Source: Pelagibacteraceae bacterium AG-365-D07 (GTDB lineage Bacteria > Pseudomonadota > Alphaproteobacteria > Pelagibacterales > Pelagibacteraceae). Taken from it: a stretch of 52,675 nucleotides of DNA. Both the position numbers and the translations under genes were made by a program. Under the pieces are notes generated by a model. That model searched no databases. It was not told the origin of the DNA and saw only the letters and a list, made by a program, of their open reading frames with translations. Shown here one piece after another: positions 7,265-15,504 of this stretch. The stretch's first letter is position 1. Each line of letters starts with the position of its first letter. The DNA is taken from NCBI GenBank assembly GCA_003280005.1, contig QCGH01000008.1, positions 1-52,675 of the forward strand, written 5' to 3'.

Positions 7265-8251
7265 ATGTTTTCAGAAGAAGATAAGATAATGATGGAGACC
7301 CTCTACTGGTGGGGCATACCAACTTTATTTAGATGCAAAAATGATCCTGATCCAAAAAACTGTGATATAGCATTAGTAGGTGTTCCTCATAGTACAGGAA
7401 ATGGAACAACAGAGAGAGATCAACACCTAGGACCAAGAGCAGTTAGAAATATTTCAGCAATGTTAAAAAGATCTCATTTTGATTACAAAATTGATCCTTG
7501 GAAAGAAAATAAAATTCATGATTTGGGAGATGTTCCTTTTCCAGAGGCAAACAATAATGAAAAATGTATCGAAAGGATTTCAGCTTTTTATGATCAAATA
7601 GAACAAGCAGAAAAACCAGTGGTATCTATTGGTGGAGATCATTCTATAACTGGAGGGATTGTTCAAAGTTTAGCAAAAAAAAATTCAAAACTTACCAAAG
7701 GAAAAAAAATAACTTTTCTTCATTTTGATGCACATACAGATTGTTTTGAAAAACTGGATCACTTTCTTGGTGCAAAAAAATCTGCTGCGCATTGGGCGTC
7801 TTATTTAGTTAAGCAAGGAAATGTTGATCCACATACAAGTACTCAAATAGGAATAAGGGGAAACCCCAGAACTTTAGATTGGTTGCAAGCAAGTTATGAT
7901 AATGGTTATCAAGTAATTACTATGGATGAGTATAGAGAGTGGGGTCATGACAAATGTGCAAAAATGATTTTAGACAGACTAGAGGACAATCCTATTTATG
8001 TAACTTTTGATTTAGACTGTTTAGATCCATCTGTTGCACCAGGTGTTGCAAACATTGAGTCAGCTTATAGAGGTTTTAATATGGACGAAGCGCGAAAACT
8101 TATCCAATGTTTAAAAGGTAAAAATGTTATTGGTGGAGATGTTGCTTGTTTAATGCCAACGAAAGATAATCCAAATCAAATTACTGCAATGGTGGCATCA
8201 GCTATAATGTTTGAAATTATCTGTTTAATTTCAGTCTATCGTAACAAATAA
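7265..8251 (+). CDS. Agmatinase/arginase-family ureohydrolase
   Basis: The 328-residue protein has all ureohydrolase metal motifs: GGDHS (His126), FDAHTD (Asp155, His157, Asp159) and FDLDCLDPSVAPG (Asp249 and Asp251), consistent with a two-manganese site hydrolysing a guanidino compound to urea plus an amine. The loop after DAHTD is not the usual agmatinase sequence: it reads CFEKLDHFLGAKKSAAHW, and DPSVAPG is followed by VANIESAYRGF in place of the common GTGTPEPGG. The substrate may therefore be a guanidino acid or related compound. It stands alone, convergent with the GMC gene 2 nt away. Family certain, substrate uncertain. Confidence 0.88.
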   Translation: MFSEEDKIMMETLYWWGIPTLFRCKNDPDPKNCDIALVGVPHSTGNGTTERDQHLGPRAVRNISAMLKRSHFDYKIDPWKENKIHDLGDVPFPEANNNEKCIERISAFYDQIEQAEKPVVSIGGDHSITGGIVQSLAKKNSKLTKGKKITFLHFDAHTDCFEKLDHFLGAKKSAAHWASYLVKQGNVDPHTSTQIGIRGNPRTLDWLQASYDNGYQVITMDEYREWGHDKCAKMILDRLEDNPIYVTFDLDCLDPSVAPGVANIESAYRGFNMDEARKLIQCLKGKNVIGGDVACLMPTKDNPNQITAMVASAIMFEIICLISVYRNK

Positions 8252-8253
8252 TT

Positions 8254-9834
8254 TTAGTTTAAAATTAATTCTGATGCTCTTTCAGCAATCATTAGTGTTG
8301 GAGCATTAAGATTTCCACTTGTAATTTCAGGCATAACAGAAGCATCAACTACTCTTAAATTTTCTACACCATAAACTTTTAGTTTTTGGTCAACTACAGC
8401 CATATTATCTACCCCCATTTTTAAAGTACAGGATGGGTGATAAGCAGTTTCAGCTTTAGAACGAATGTATTCTTCAAATACTTCTTTAGTTTGAGCATGT
8501 TCTCCTGGTCCAATCTCCTTTCCTGCAAATGGTTTTAAAGAGTTTTGTCCCAAAATTTTTCTTGCTACATGAATACTTTCAATTGTTTGTTTTAAATCAT
8601 CTTCATGTTCAAGATAATTAAATTGAATTTTTGGATAATCATAAGGATTAGAACTATTTAAAGTTACATGGCCCCTACTTTTTGGATGATTTGGACTCGC
8701 ATGTAATTGATAACCATGTCTATCTGGATCAACTAATCCATGATCAATTACAAAAGCAGGAAAAAAATGAAATTGAATATTTGGGTACTCTCTTTCAGAA
8801 GATGATTTACAAAAGCCACCTGCTTCTAAAAAAGATGTAGAGCAAGGACCACTTCTATTTAGAAACCATTGAATACCTATTCTAATCATATTAATTTTAT
8901 TAACATAAGAATATAAAGTATCTTTTGTTTTACACTCTTGTTGAACGTAGGTTTCTAAGTGATCTTGTAGATTTTTTCCAACACCCTCTAAACTGTGAAC
9001 AACATTAATTCCTTTATCTTTTAGGTGTTGACTTGGACCAATACCAGACAGCATAAGTAATTGAGGAGAGTTTATAGCACCACCACTTAAAATTACCTCT
9101 TTATTTGCATATATTTTTTCAACTTTATTTTTAATTTTGACCTCAATACCTATAGCTTTCTTTCCATCAAAAATAATTTTTTCTACAAAAGACTCTGTAA
9201 ATACTTTGAGGTTTTTCCTTTTTTTTGCAGGATTTAAATAATATTTAGAAACACTAGCTCTTTCACCTTTATGAATAGTGACATCGTACATTCCAAAACC
9301 TTCTTGTTCTTTACCATTCATATCATCATTTATTTTATAGCCAGCTTCACCAGCTGACTCGACAAATGCTTTAAATAAGGGATTTTTATTTTTAGATTGG
9401 TTTACTGGCAATATACCACTTCCACCTCTGTAGTCATTTTCTCCTTCAGACCATGTTTCAATTTTTTTAAAATAAGGAAGGACTTTTTCATAAGACCAAT
9501 TTTCTAATCCAAAAGATGCCCATCTCTCGTAATCGTTTGGATTTCCTCTTACAAATACCATTCCATTATGAGCAGAACATCCGCCAATCATTTTACCTCT
9601 TGGACAAAATAATCTTCTATTATGTAAATGAGGCTCTGGTTCTGAGTAATATTTGTAATTATACTTTGGATCATGCATTGTATACAAAATTGCAAGGGGC
9701 ATTTTAACTTTCCAAATATCACTAGGCTTACCAGCCTCAAAAATAGCTACATTATTTTGACCATTTTCTGTTAGTCTATTTGCCAGCACGCATCCTGCTG
9801 AACCTGCGCCAATTATTAAATAATCATAATTCAT
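8254..9834 (-). CDS. GMC-family oxidoreductase, choline-dehydrogenase-like
   Basis: The 526-residue protein begins with the FAD-binding GAGSAG (residues 9-14), contains the GMC signature region with GKMIGGCSAHNGMVFVRG, and a C-terminal catalytic pair: His466 in YHPSCTLKMG and an Asn in SGNLNAPTLMIAE. These match choline dehydrogenase (BetA) and relatives, which oxidise choline to betaine aldehyde and pass electrons to the respiratory chain. It is the last gene of a four-gene operon with the thioesterase, the TauD-like and the PhnZ-like genes; its ATG overlaps the previous stop by 4 nt. Choline is the leading substrate because the neighbours also make glycine betaine. Another alcohol is possible because the GMC family is broad. 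Confidence 0.85.
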   Translation of the reverse strand: MNYDYLIIGAGSAGCVLANRLTENGQNNVAIFEAGKPSDIWKVKMPLAILYTMHDPKYNYKYYSEPEPHLHNRRLFCPRGKMIGGCSAHNGMVFVRGNPNDYERWASFGLENWSYEKVLPYFKKIETWSEGENDYRGGSGILPVNQSKNKNPLFKAFVESAGEAGYKINDDMNGKEQEGFGMYDVTIHKGERASVSKYYLNPAKKRKNLKVFTESFVEKIIFDGKKAIGIEVKIKNKVEKIYANKEVILSGGAINSPQLLMLSGIGPSQHLKDKGINVVHSLEGVGKNLQDHLETYVQQECKTKDTLYSYVNKINMIRIGIQWFLNRSGPCSTSFLEAGGFCKSSSEREYPNIQFHFFPAFVIDHGLVDPDRHGYQLHASPNHPKSRGHVTLNSSNPYDYPKIQFNYLEHEDDLKQTIESIHVARKILGQNSLKPFAGKEIGPGEHAQTKEVFEEYIRSKAETAYHPSCTLKMGVDNMAVVDQKLKVYGVENLRVVDASVMPEITSGNLNAPTLMIAERASELILN

Positions 9835-10367
9835 TTTAGAGATGCTTTTAATAAATCTTTGTAATGAATGATATCTTTTATTTTGACGCCTATTTTCTTC
9901 GCAGCTTCATCAAACTTTCTGAGTTTTATTGCATCTTTGAAAAACTCTTCTTTTTCAAATACCTTTGCTTCTTTGCTATTTAAGAGACCCCCTTGTAGCT
10001 TGAGACTTACTACAGATGCTTCAGATAATCGATTGTAATATTTTTTATCCCTTGCAAGATATCTTTTAGCTACAACGTGATGTTTAATTGGCTCAACCAC
10101 TTCTTTTTTAAAAAATTTTTTTAAATATTCGTAGCCAATATCCTCGTGTTTTCCATCTTTATTATTTCTAACTAATTTATCAGGATCATCTAATAAGAAA
10201 TGACCATAATCGTGCAATAAACATGAGCACACTAAATTATCTTTGCTTTTTGACTTTTCAGCGATCATTGCTGATTGAATCATGTGTTCAGCAATTGTTA
10301 CGCTTTCTCCAATATAAAGTGATTTATTATTTTTAAAGTTGCTTATTATTTTTTCAACAATATCCAT
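9831..10367 (-). CDS. PhnZ/TmpB-like HD-domain di-iron oxygenase
   Basis: The 178-residue protein matches the phosphonate-cleaving HD oxygenases. Residues visible here line up one for one with those described in PhnZ: Tyr18 and Glu21 (YIGES), His28, His52-Asp53 with His56 (LLHDYGH), His74 (KHEDIG), His97 and Lys101 (HHVVAKRYL), the S-x-K-L-Q-G-G stretch near 121-127, and Arg150/Asp153 (LRKFDEAAK). PhnZ cleaves 1-hydroxy-2-aminoethylphosphonate to glycine and phosphate. TmpB does the same on the trimethylammonio analogue and yields glycine betaine. The gene begins directly after the stop of a TauD-family dioxygenase and overlaps a choline-dehydrogenase-like gene, so a TmpB-like role is the best inference. 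The exact phosphonate is not proven. Confidence 0.82.
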   Translation of the reverse strand: MDIVEKIISNFKNNKSLYIGESVTIAEHMIQSAMIAEKSKSKDNLVCSCLLHDYGHFLLDDPDKLVRNNKDGKHEDIGYEYLKKFFKKEVVEPIKHHVVAKRYLARDKKYYNRLSEASVVSLKLQGGLLNSKEAKVFEKEEFFKDAIKLRKFDEAAKKIGVKIKDIIHYKDLLKASLK

Positions 10368-11195
10368 TTACTGTGGATGATCTCCTTCAATTGCAATTCG
10401 ATCCATTATTCTTTCATGACCAAGGCCTCTACCAGGAAAAAAATCTGTAAGACCTTGATGTTGGGTACTTCTGTTATCCCAAATAGCTACAGCATTTTCT
10501 GTCCATTTAAATCTACATGTAAAATCTAATCTTTCTTGATGCTCAAAAATATTTTTTAATATTTCATCGCTTTCTTTTTTATCCATACCTATTATTTTTT
10601 TTGTATACATTGAGTTTACATAAAGAATTTTTTTCTTTGTTTCAGGGTGAATTCTTACCATTGGATGTTCATTTGAGTATTCATCTAAATTTCCATTACC
10701 TTCCATCTCTGTATATTTATCTACAAAAGCTGCAGCGCCTAATGAGCTATGAATTGCTTTCTTTCCTTTGATTTTCTTTTTAATTTCATTATCAAGAGTT
10801 TCATATGCAATTTCCATATTTGAAAACATAGTATCTCCACCAACAGGAGGAATTTTTCTAGATCTTAAAATAATAACTTTAGTTGGTTTTGGATTGTAGC
10901 TTACATCAGTATGCCATGTTTCACCCCATTGATGTTTTTCCTCAGCTCCCTTTACAATTCTTAGAATTTCTGGATGGTCTTTTAAACCTTTGACATATAC
11001 ATGTCTTTCAAGTGGACCAAATTTTTTTGCTAAATTAATTTGCTCTTCACAAGTAATATCTTGGTCTCTAAAAAATAGAGCTTTGTGTTCAAGCATTAAA
11101 AGATTAATTAACTGCCAGTTTTTTTCAGAAGAATCTTTTAGATCAATACCTTTTACCTCAGCTCCCAATGCACCGGATAATAAATTTACTTCCAT
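10368..11195 (-). CDS. TauD/TfdA-family Fe(II)/2OG dioxygenase
   Basis: The 275-residue protein starts with GALGAEVKGIDL, typical of TauD, and has the facial triad His95/Asp97 (WHTDVSY) and His246 (TQHQGL), with Arg262 (ERIMDR) for 2-oxoglutarate. Taurine dioxygenase is the nearest named family by pattern, but the group also includes hydroxylases for other sulfonates, phosphonates and quaternary amines. It lies 1 nt after a thioesterase gene and 0 nt before the PhnZ/TmpB-like gene. A hydroxylase coupled to an HD oxygenase is the arrangement of PhnY-PhnZ and TmpA-TmpB pairs, so it may hydroxylate the phosphonate its partner cleaves. Taurine desulfonation is the alternative. Confidence 0.85.
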   Translation of the reverse strand: MEVNLLSGALGAEVKGIDLKDSSEKNWQLINLLMLEHKALFFRDQDITCEEQINLAKKFGPLERHVYVKGLKDHPEILRIVKGAEEKHQWGETWHTDVSYNPKPTKVIILRSRKIPPVGGDTMFSNMEIAYETLDNEIKKKIKGKKAIHSSLGAAAFVDKYTEMEGNGNLDEYSNEHPMVRIHPETKKKILYVNSMYTKKIIGMDKKESDEILKNIFEHQERLDFTCRFKWTENAVAIWDNRSTQHQGLTDFFPGRGLGHERIMDRIAIEGDHPQ

Positions 11196-11196
11196 A

Positions 11197-11664
11197 TTAT
11201 TTTTTTAGTTTACCTGTAAATTTCAAATTATTACTTTTAAATTTTTGTTTATTTTCATTAATAAAATCATCCATAAGTTTGGTTCTTTCTTCGTCAAACT
11301 CAGCTACCTTTCTTTTGCTTAAATCTACATGTAAAGATAACATTTCAATTGTTGAAGAAAGTTTATTTGTTTCTTTCTCGATCATTTCTAATTTGTAATG
11401 TAATCTTTTTTTATCGTGATCAAAATAAGTTAAAATTATTTCAACCTCTTTACCTTCTCCAACTTCATTGTCATAAGTCGTATTTGTTTCAACAACCATA
11501 GTACTCATTCCAGTAGTTTTTGCTGAAGTTTCACCCATGCCAAATTTTTCAAGTAAAATTTCCCAAGCTTGATCAAATACTAAAACATAATAGGCCATGT
11601 TGAGATGTTTGTTGTAATCTGTCCACTCAGATTTAATTTTTACATTTGTAACATGCACTGACAT
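11197..11664 (-). CDS. Hotdog-fold acyl-CoA thioesterase, betainyl-CoA thioesterase candidate
   Basis: A single hotdog domain with the 4-hydroxybenzoyl-CoA thioesterase-type active site EWTDYNKHLNMAYY (acid Asp, then His and Asn). I place the start at ATG 11664, preceded by GGGA about nine bases upstream, and not at the in-frame TTG at 11679 five codons earlier. The protein is then 155 residues. In pseudomonad carnitine degradation, a thioesterase of this family (CdhB) releases glycine betaine from betainyl-CoA after the BKACE reaction. Here a BKACE gene is divergently adjacent 49 nt away, which supports that role. It is the first gene of the four-gene operon. The substrate is inferred from context only. 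Confidence 0.8.
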   Translation of the reverse strand: MSVHVTNVKIKSEWTDYNKHLNMAYYVLVFDQAWEILLEKFGMGETSAKTTGMSTMVVETNTTYDNEVGEGKEVEIILTYFDHDKKRLHYKLEMIEKETNKLSSTIEMLSLHVDLSKRKVAEFDEERTKLMDDFINENKQKFKSNNLKFTGKLKK

Positions 11665-11713
11665 ATTTTTATTTCCCAAGACTTAATTTAATAGTATAAA
11701 TCTAATAATTAAA

Positions 11714-12601
11714 ATGAACAATAAAGTATTTATATCATGTGCAGTAACAGGATCTGGAGATACCGCATCTAAACATCCAGATTTACCAAAAACTCCTGAA
11801 CAAATTGCAACTGCCGCTATTGAAGCTGCAAAAGCGGGTGCAGCAATTGCACATATTCATGTAAGGGAAGACGATGGAACTCCAAGCAGACGTCTTGAAT
11901 TATACAAAGAAGTGGTTGATAGGATACGTTCAAGCGGTACAGATGTAGTTTTAAATTTAACTACAGGGATGGGTGGTGATTTAGATATTGGACAAGGAAA
12001 AAACCCTTTAGATTTTGGACCGATGACAGACATGGCAAACGTTATGGAGAGAATAGCTAATGCTGAACAATTTTTACCAGAGATTTGTACTCTTGATTGT
12101 GGAACTCTAAACTTCGGTGACAGTTCAGTTATAACAGTAAATACTCCAAATGATTTAAGAAAAGCTGCAAAAAGATTAAAAGAAATTAAAGTTAAGCCTG
12201 AAATAGAAGCATTTGATTTAGGCAATATGTGGTTTGGTGCACAGTTATATAAAGAGGGTCTTTTAGATGATCCACCAATGTTTCAGATGTGTTTAGGAAT
12301 TCCTTGGGGAGCTCCGGCTACACCTTTAGCAATGCAAGCAATGAAAGATATAATGCCAGAAAATGCTGTCTGGTCAGGATTTGCAATCTCAAGAAATGAA
12401 ATGCCATTTGTTGCTCAAACCGCAATAATGGGAGGAAATCCAAGAGTTGGTTTAGAAGATAATTTATATTTAGAAAAAGGAAAGCTTGCAACCAATGCTC
12501 AATTAGTTGAAAAAGCAATTAGAATTGTTAGTGATCTTGGAATTTCTATAATGACACCTTCTGAAACTAGAGAAAAATTAAAACTGACCAAGCATTTTTA
12601 A
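11714..12601 (+). CDS. BKACE-family beta-keto acid cleavage enzyme (dehydrocarnitine type likely)
   Basis: The 295-residue TIM-barrel protein (DUF849/BKACE) begins with CAVTGSGDT and carries the zinc ligands His47 and His49 in IAHIHVRE, plus ASKHPDLPKTPEQIA and GFAISRNEMPF, characteristic of the family. BKACEs condense a beta-keto acid with acetyl-CoA to give acetoacetate plus a new CoA ester. With 3-dehydrocarnitine this gives betainyl-CoA. The thioesterase gene next door and the nearby carnitine-type transporter and hydroxylase favour dehydrocarnitine as substrate. Other beta-keto acids remain possible. Its 3' end overlaps the convergent SDR gene by 4 nt. Confidence 0.87.
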   Translation: MNNKVFISCAVTGSGDTASKHPDLPKTPEQIATAAIEAAKAGAAIAHIHVREDDGTPSRRLELYKEVVDRIRSSGTDVVLNLTTGMGGDLDIGQGKNPLDFGPMTDMANVMERIANAEQFLPEICTLDCGTLNFGDSSVITVNTPNDLRKAAKRLKEIKVKPEIEAFDLGNMWFGAQLYKEGLLDDPPMFQMCLGIPWGAPATPLAMQAMKDIMPENAVWSGFAISRNEMPFVAQTAIMGGNPRVGLEDNLYLEKGKLATNAQLVEKAIRIVSDLGISIMTPSETREKLKLTKHF

Positions 12602-13383
12602 TCTAATCGCGTAGCATTTCCATCAACGCCAATTATTTGACCCGAAATCCTTTCTGCATCTTTTGAAATTAGAAAACTACACATTTGCGCAATATCATCT
12701 TCATATATCCAGCTATTCATTGATGCCATTGAAATAAATTCTTTTTCAATCGATTTTTTTGAAGTCTTTAAAAACTTTGCCTTGTCTCTTATAACTCTTA
12801 CCATTCGGTCACCCTTGATTGTTCCAGGACAAATTGCATTAACTCTAATTTTAAACTTACCGAGCTCCATTGCTAGAGTTTTTGTAACACCAACAATTGC
12901 CCATTTACTTGCAGCATATGGAGACCTTAATGGGAATCCCATTATACCAGCACCAGATGAAAGGTTGATTATAGTTCCACCTTTATTTTTTTTTAAAAGT
13001 GGAATTGCATTTTTTGTAAAATAAAAATGACTTATAACATTTACTTTTAAAGTATTTTCCCAATCAAAAGAGCTTAGTTTTTCTATGGTTCCAGTGGGAC
13101 CTGCTATTCCAACGTTATTTATTAAAGCATCAATCTTGTTAGTTTTTTTTTTAATTTTATCAAATAAGTTATTTACATCTTTCTCATTTGAGGCATCACA
13201 ATGATAAATGAAAAGTTTTTTGTTTTTAAATTTTTTTCTTAATTTGTTTATAAATTTTTCATTGATATCAGAAACAAAAACTGTAGCACCCCTCTGTAAA
13301 CAGATCTTTGTTATTGCAAGTCCAATGCCAGATGCACCTGCAGAAATAACTATTTTTTTATTTTTCAATGATTGAGTAGTCAT
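12598..13383 (-). CDS. Short-chain dehydrogenase/reductase, carnitine-dehydrogenase candidate
   Basis: The 261-residue classical SDR has the cofactor motif SAGASGIG (about residues 14-21), NNVGIAG, and the catalytic Ser142/143, Tyr156 and Lys160 (YAASK). It follows the ProV ATPase gene by 3 nt on the same strand and is therefore the last gene of the quaternary-amine transporter operon. SDR enzymes are known as D-carnitine dehydrogenases in Agrobacterium. Because its neighbours are a BKACE and a carnitine/betaine transporter, oxidation of D- or L-carnitine to dehydrocarnitine is a reasonable hypothesis. The sequence alone does not identify the substrate. Confidence 0.85.
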   Translation of the reverse strand: MTTQSLKNKKIVISAGASGIGLAITKICLQRGATVFVSDINEKFINKLRKKFKNKKLFIYHCDASNEKDVNNLFDKIKKKTNKIDALINNVGIAGPTGTIEKLSSFDWENTLKVNVISHFYFTKNAIPLLKKNKGGTIINLSSGAGIMGFPLRSPYAASKWAIVGVTKTLAMELGKFKIRVNAICPGTIKGDRMVRVIRDKAKFLKTSKKSIEKEFISMASMNSWIYEDDIAQMCSFLISKDAERISGQIIGVDGNATRLD

Positions 13384-13386
13384 TAA

Positions 13387-14412
13387 TTATGACTTTGATA
13401 ATGATTTCTGCAATTCCTTGTTAGTTATGTACCCTTTTGTGTTACCTTGTCTATCAACTACTTCACAATTTGCATTATTACAAACTACTTGAGGTAAAAA
13501 CTCCTCAATAAATTGGTCTTCATTAACTTTAATTAAGTTTGTTTTGTCTATCCCATTAGCTTGAGCCGCAGGTATCATAATAATTTTTGCTTTAATTACT
13601 TTTGCTCTATTAACGTCTTTAACAAATGCTTCTACATAGTCATCAGCAGGATTCATTATAATTTCAACAGGAGTTCCTACTTGAACTAATTTACCAGCAT
13701 TTAAAATTCCTATATGATCTCCTAGTCTCAGTGACTCATCTAAATCGTGAGTGATAAATACTATAGTTTTCTTTAATTCAGCTTGTAAATCTAAAAGCTG
13801 TTTCTGCATATCACTTCTTATTAATGGGTCTAATGCTGAAAATGCTTCATCCATTAACATAATATCAGTATCGGTAGCTAATGCTCTAGCAAGACCAACC
13901 CTTTGTTGCATACCTCCAGATAATTGAGCAGGAAATTGATTTTCAAATCCGTTTAATCCAACTGCTTGTATTTTATCCATTGCAACACTGTTTCTTTTAT
14001 TTTCATCAATACCTTGCATTTCAAGACCATAGCCTACATTTTGCAAAACAGTCTTATGCGGAAACAAACCAAATCTTTGAAAGACCATGCTCATTTTATG
14101 TCTTCTAAAATCGATAAGACTTTCTGTGTTCAAACTCATTACATTTGTGCCTTCAATTAAAATTTCTCCATCAGTTGGATCAATCAATCTATTTAAATGT
14201 CTGATCAATGTTGATTTTCCTGAACCTGATAGCCCCATACATACAAATGTTTCTCCTTCTTCAATTTTCAAAGAAACATTATCTAAACCAACAGTATGAC
14301 CAGTTTCTTCAAGCACTTGCTCTTTAGTTGCTCCATCTTTTACCATTGGTAAAATTGAATTAGGATTATTTCCAAAAATTTTGTAAACGTTATTTATTTC
14401 AATCTTAGACAT
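13387..14412 (-). CDS. proV: Quaternary-amine ABC transporter ATPase (ProV/OpuAA type)
   Basis: The 341-residue ATPase has Walker A GLSGSGKST, the signature LSGGMQQRVGLARAL, Walker B IMLMDEAFSALDP and a switch His in FITHDLDESLRLGD. The N-terminal VYKIFG followed by a hinge before the Walker A is typical of the glycine betaine/proline ATPases. The C-terminal tail has a partial CBS-like region (residues about 265-341), as in ProV-type proteins that sense ionic strength. It overlaps the permease stop by 1 nt and precedes an SDR gene by 3 nt. The transported substrate is probably glycine betaine, carnitine or choline. Confidence 0.92.
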   Translation of the reverse strand: MSKIEINNVYKIFGNNPNSILPMVKDGATKEQVLEETGHTVGLDNVSLKIEEGETFVCMGLSGSGKSTLIRHLNRLIDPTDGEILIEGTNVMSLNTESLIDFRRHKMSMVFQRFGLFPHKTVLQNVGYGLEMQGIDENKRNSVAMDKIQAVGLNGFENQFPAQLSGGMQQRVGLARALATDTDIMLMDEAFSALDPLIRSDMQKQLLDLQAELKKTIVFITHDLDESLRLGDHIGILNAGKLVQVGTPVEIIMNPADDYVEAFVKDVNRAKVIKAKIIMIPAAQANGIDKTNLIKVNEDQFIEEFLPQVVCNNANCEVVDRQGNTKGYITNKELQKSLSKS

Positions 14413-15443
14413 TATTTTTTCTCCTTTTTAGCAGGTGTAGTCCTCTCTTGCAAAGTTTCTCCGTATGATTGAGTTATTCTATCTAAAACAATAGCTAATA
14501 GGACAATTGCAATACCTGCTTCTGCAGCTCTACCTACATTTAATTGTTGTAATCCTAATAATACTTCATCACCCAAACCTCTAGTTCCAATCATGGATGC
14601 AATTACTACCATCGCTAATGCCATCATAGTACATTGGTTAATGCCTTGCATAATATTTGGTAAAGCTAAAGGTAATTGAACACCTAATAATTTTTGTTTC
14701 TTACTAGCACCAAATGCATCAGCTGCTTCTATAACCTCTTTATCAACTAACCTTATTCCTAAATCTGTAAGTCTAACAAGAGGTGGAACAGCATAAATAA
14801 AAGTTGCAATTATTGCTGGAACAGCTCCTAGTCCAAATAACATTATTCCTGGTATTAAATAACAAAAACTTGGAATAGTTTGCATTAAATCTAACACCGG
14901 TAAAATTACATTTCTTGTTCTAGCACTTCTTGCCATTGCTATTCCCAATGGAATTCCAGCAATAACACAAAGAAAAATTCCAATTAACATTATTGCAGTT
15001 GTCTCAATTGCTTTTTGCCAAAATATTGGGTGAAGAAAACCTATAAAAAAAGTACAGAAACCAACAAATACAGTTGTTCCAATTTTTCTTCCACTCGCAA
15101 AATAAGTTAAAACAACTACACCAAGTATTACTAATGGCCAAGGTGCTTGTATTAAAAAATTCTTTACAAGCATCAACATGTATAAAAGAACATTGTTTAT
15201 AGCTTCAAATATATAACCATATTTTTCATTTAGTGCTTTAAAACCAACGTTAATCCAATTCATTAATGGTAAATCTAACCACTTAGGCCACTTACCTCCC
15301 AGCCAAGAAAAATCATTTAATAATTCACTAATATTTTCAGGTTTTCTTTTTGATTGACTGTAACTAGTTATTAATAACCATACGAAAACAAACAATAATC
15401 CAACATTAAAAATTATTTTTTTATTTTTCTTTAGTGCTTCCAT
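14412..15443 (-). CDS. proW: Quaternary-amine ABC transporter permease (ProW/OpuAB type)
   Basis: The 343-residue membrane protein has an N-terminal hydrophobic helix, a soluble stretch, then the BPD_transp_1 domain. The coupling loop is EAADAFGASKKQKLLGVQLPLALP (EAA motif), and the helical stretch IPLGIAMARS is typical. It is the inner membrane channel of the ProXWV-like system. A strong intrinsic terminator separates it from the upstream binding-protein gene, so its expression is probably lower than that of the binding protein. The start ATG at 15443 overlaps no other gene. Confidence 0.92.
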   Translation of the reverse strand: MEALKKNKKIIFNVGLLFVFVWLLITSYSQSKRKPENISELLNDFSWLGGKWPKWLDLPLMNWINVGFKALNEKYGYIFEAINNVLLYMLMLVKNFLIQAPWPLVILGVVVLTYFASGRKIGTTVFVGFCTFFIGFLHPIFWQKAIETTAIMLIGIFLCVIAGIPLGIAMARSARTRNVILPVLDLMQTIPSFCYLIPGIMLFGLGAVPAIIATFIYAVPPLVRLTDLGIRLVDKEVIEAADAFGASKKQKLLGVQLPLALPNIMQGINQCTMMALAMVVIASMIGTRGLGDEVLLGLQQLNVGRAAEAGIAIVLLAIVLDRITQSYGETLQERTTPAKKEKK

Positions 15444-15464
15444 ATGTAAGTTTCAATTAAAGAA

Positions 15465-15482
15465 AGAGCCCCGAAGGGCTCT
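15465..15482 (-). terminator. Intrinsic terminator between proX and proW
   Basis: Read on the minus strand, AGAGCCC and GGGCTCT form a perfect seven-pair stem around a TTCG tetraloop, followed by TTCTTT. It lies directly after the binding-protein gene and 22 nt before the permease start, so it should end most transcripts while letting some read through into proW-proV-SDR. Confidence 0.85.
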
Positions 15483-15504
15483 CTCGTTATATTTTATTTA
15501 GTGA

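Noticed and set aside
11857..12225. A 122-codon open frame antisense to the BKACE gene
   Set aside because: Shadow of a conserved gene; no motif and no ribosome binding site.
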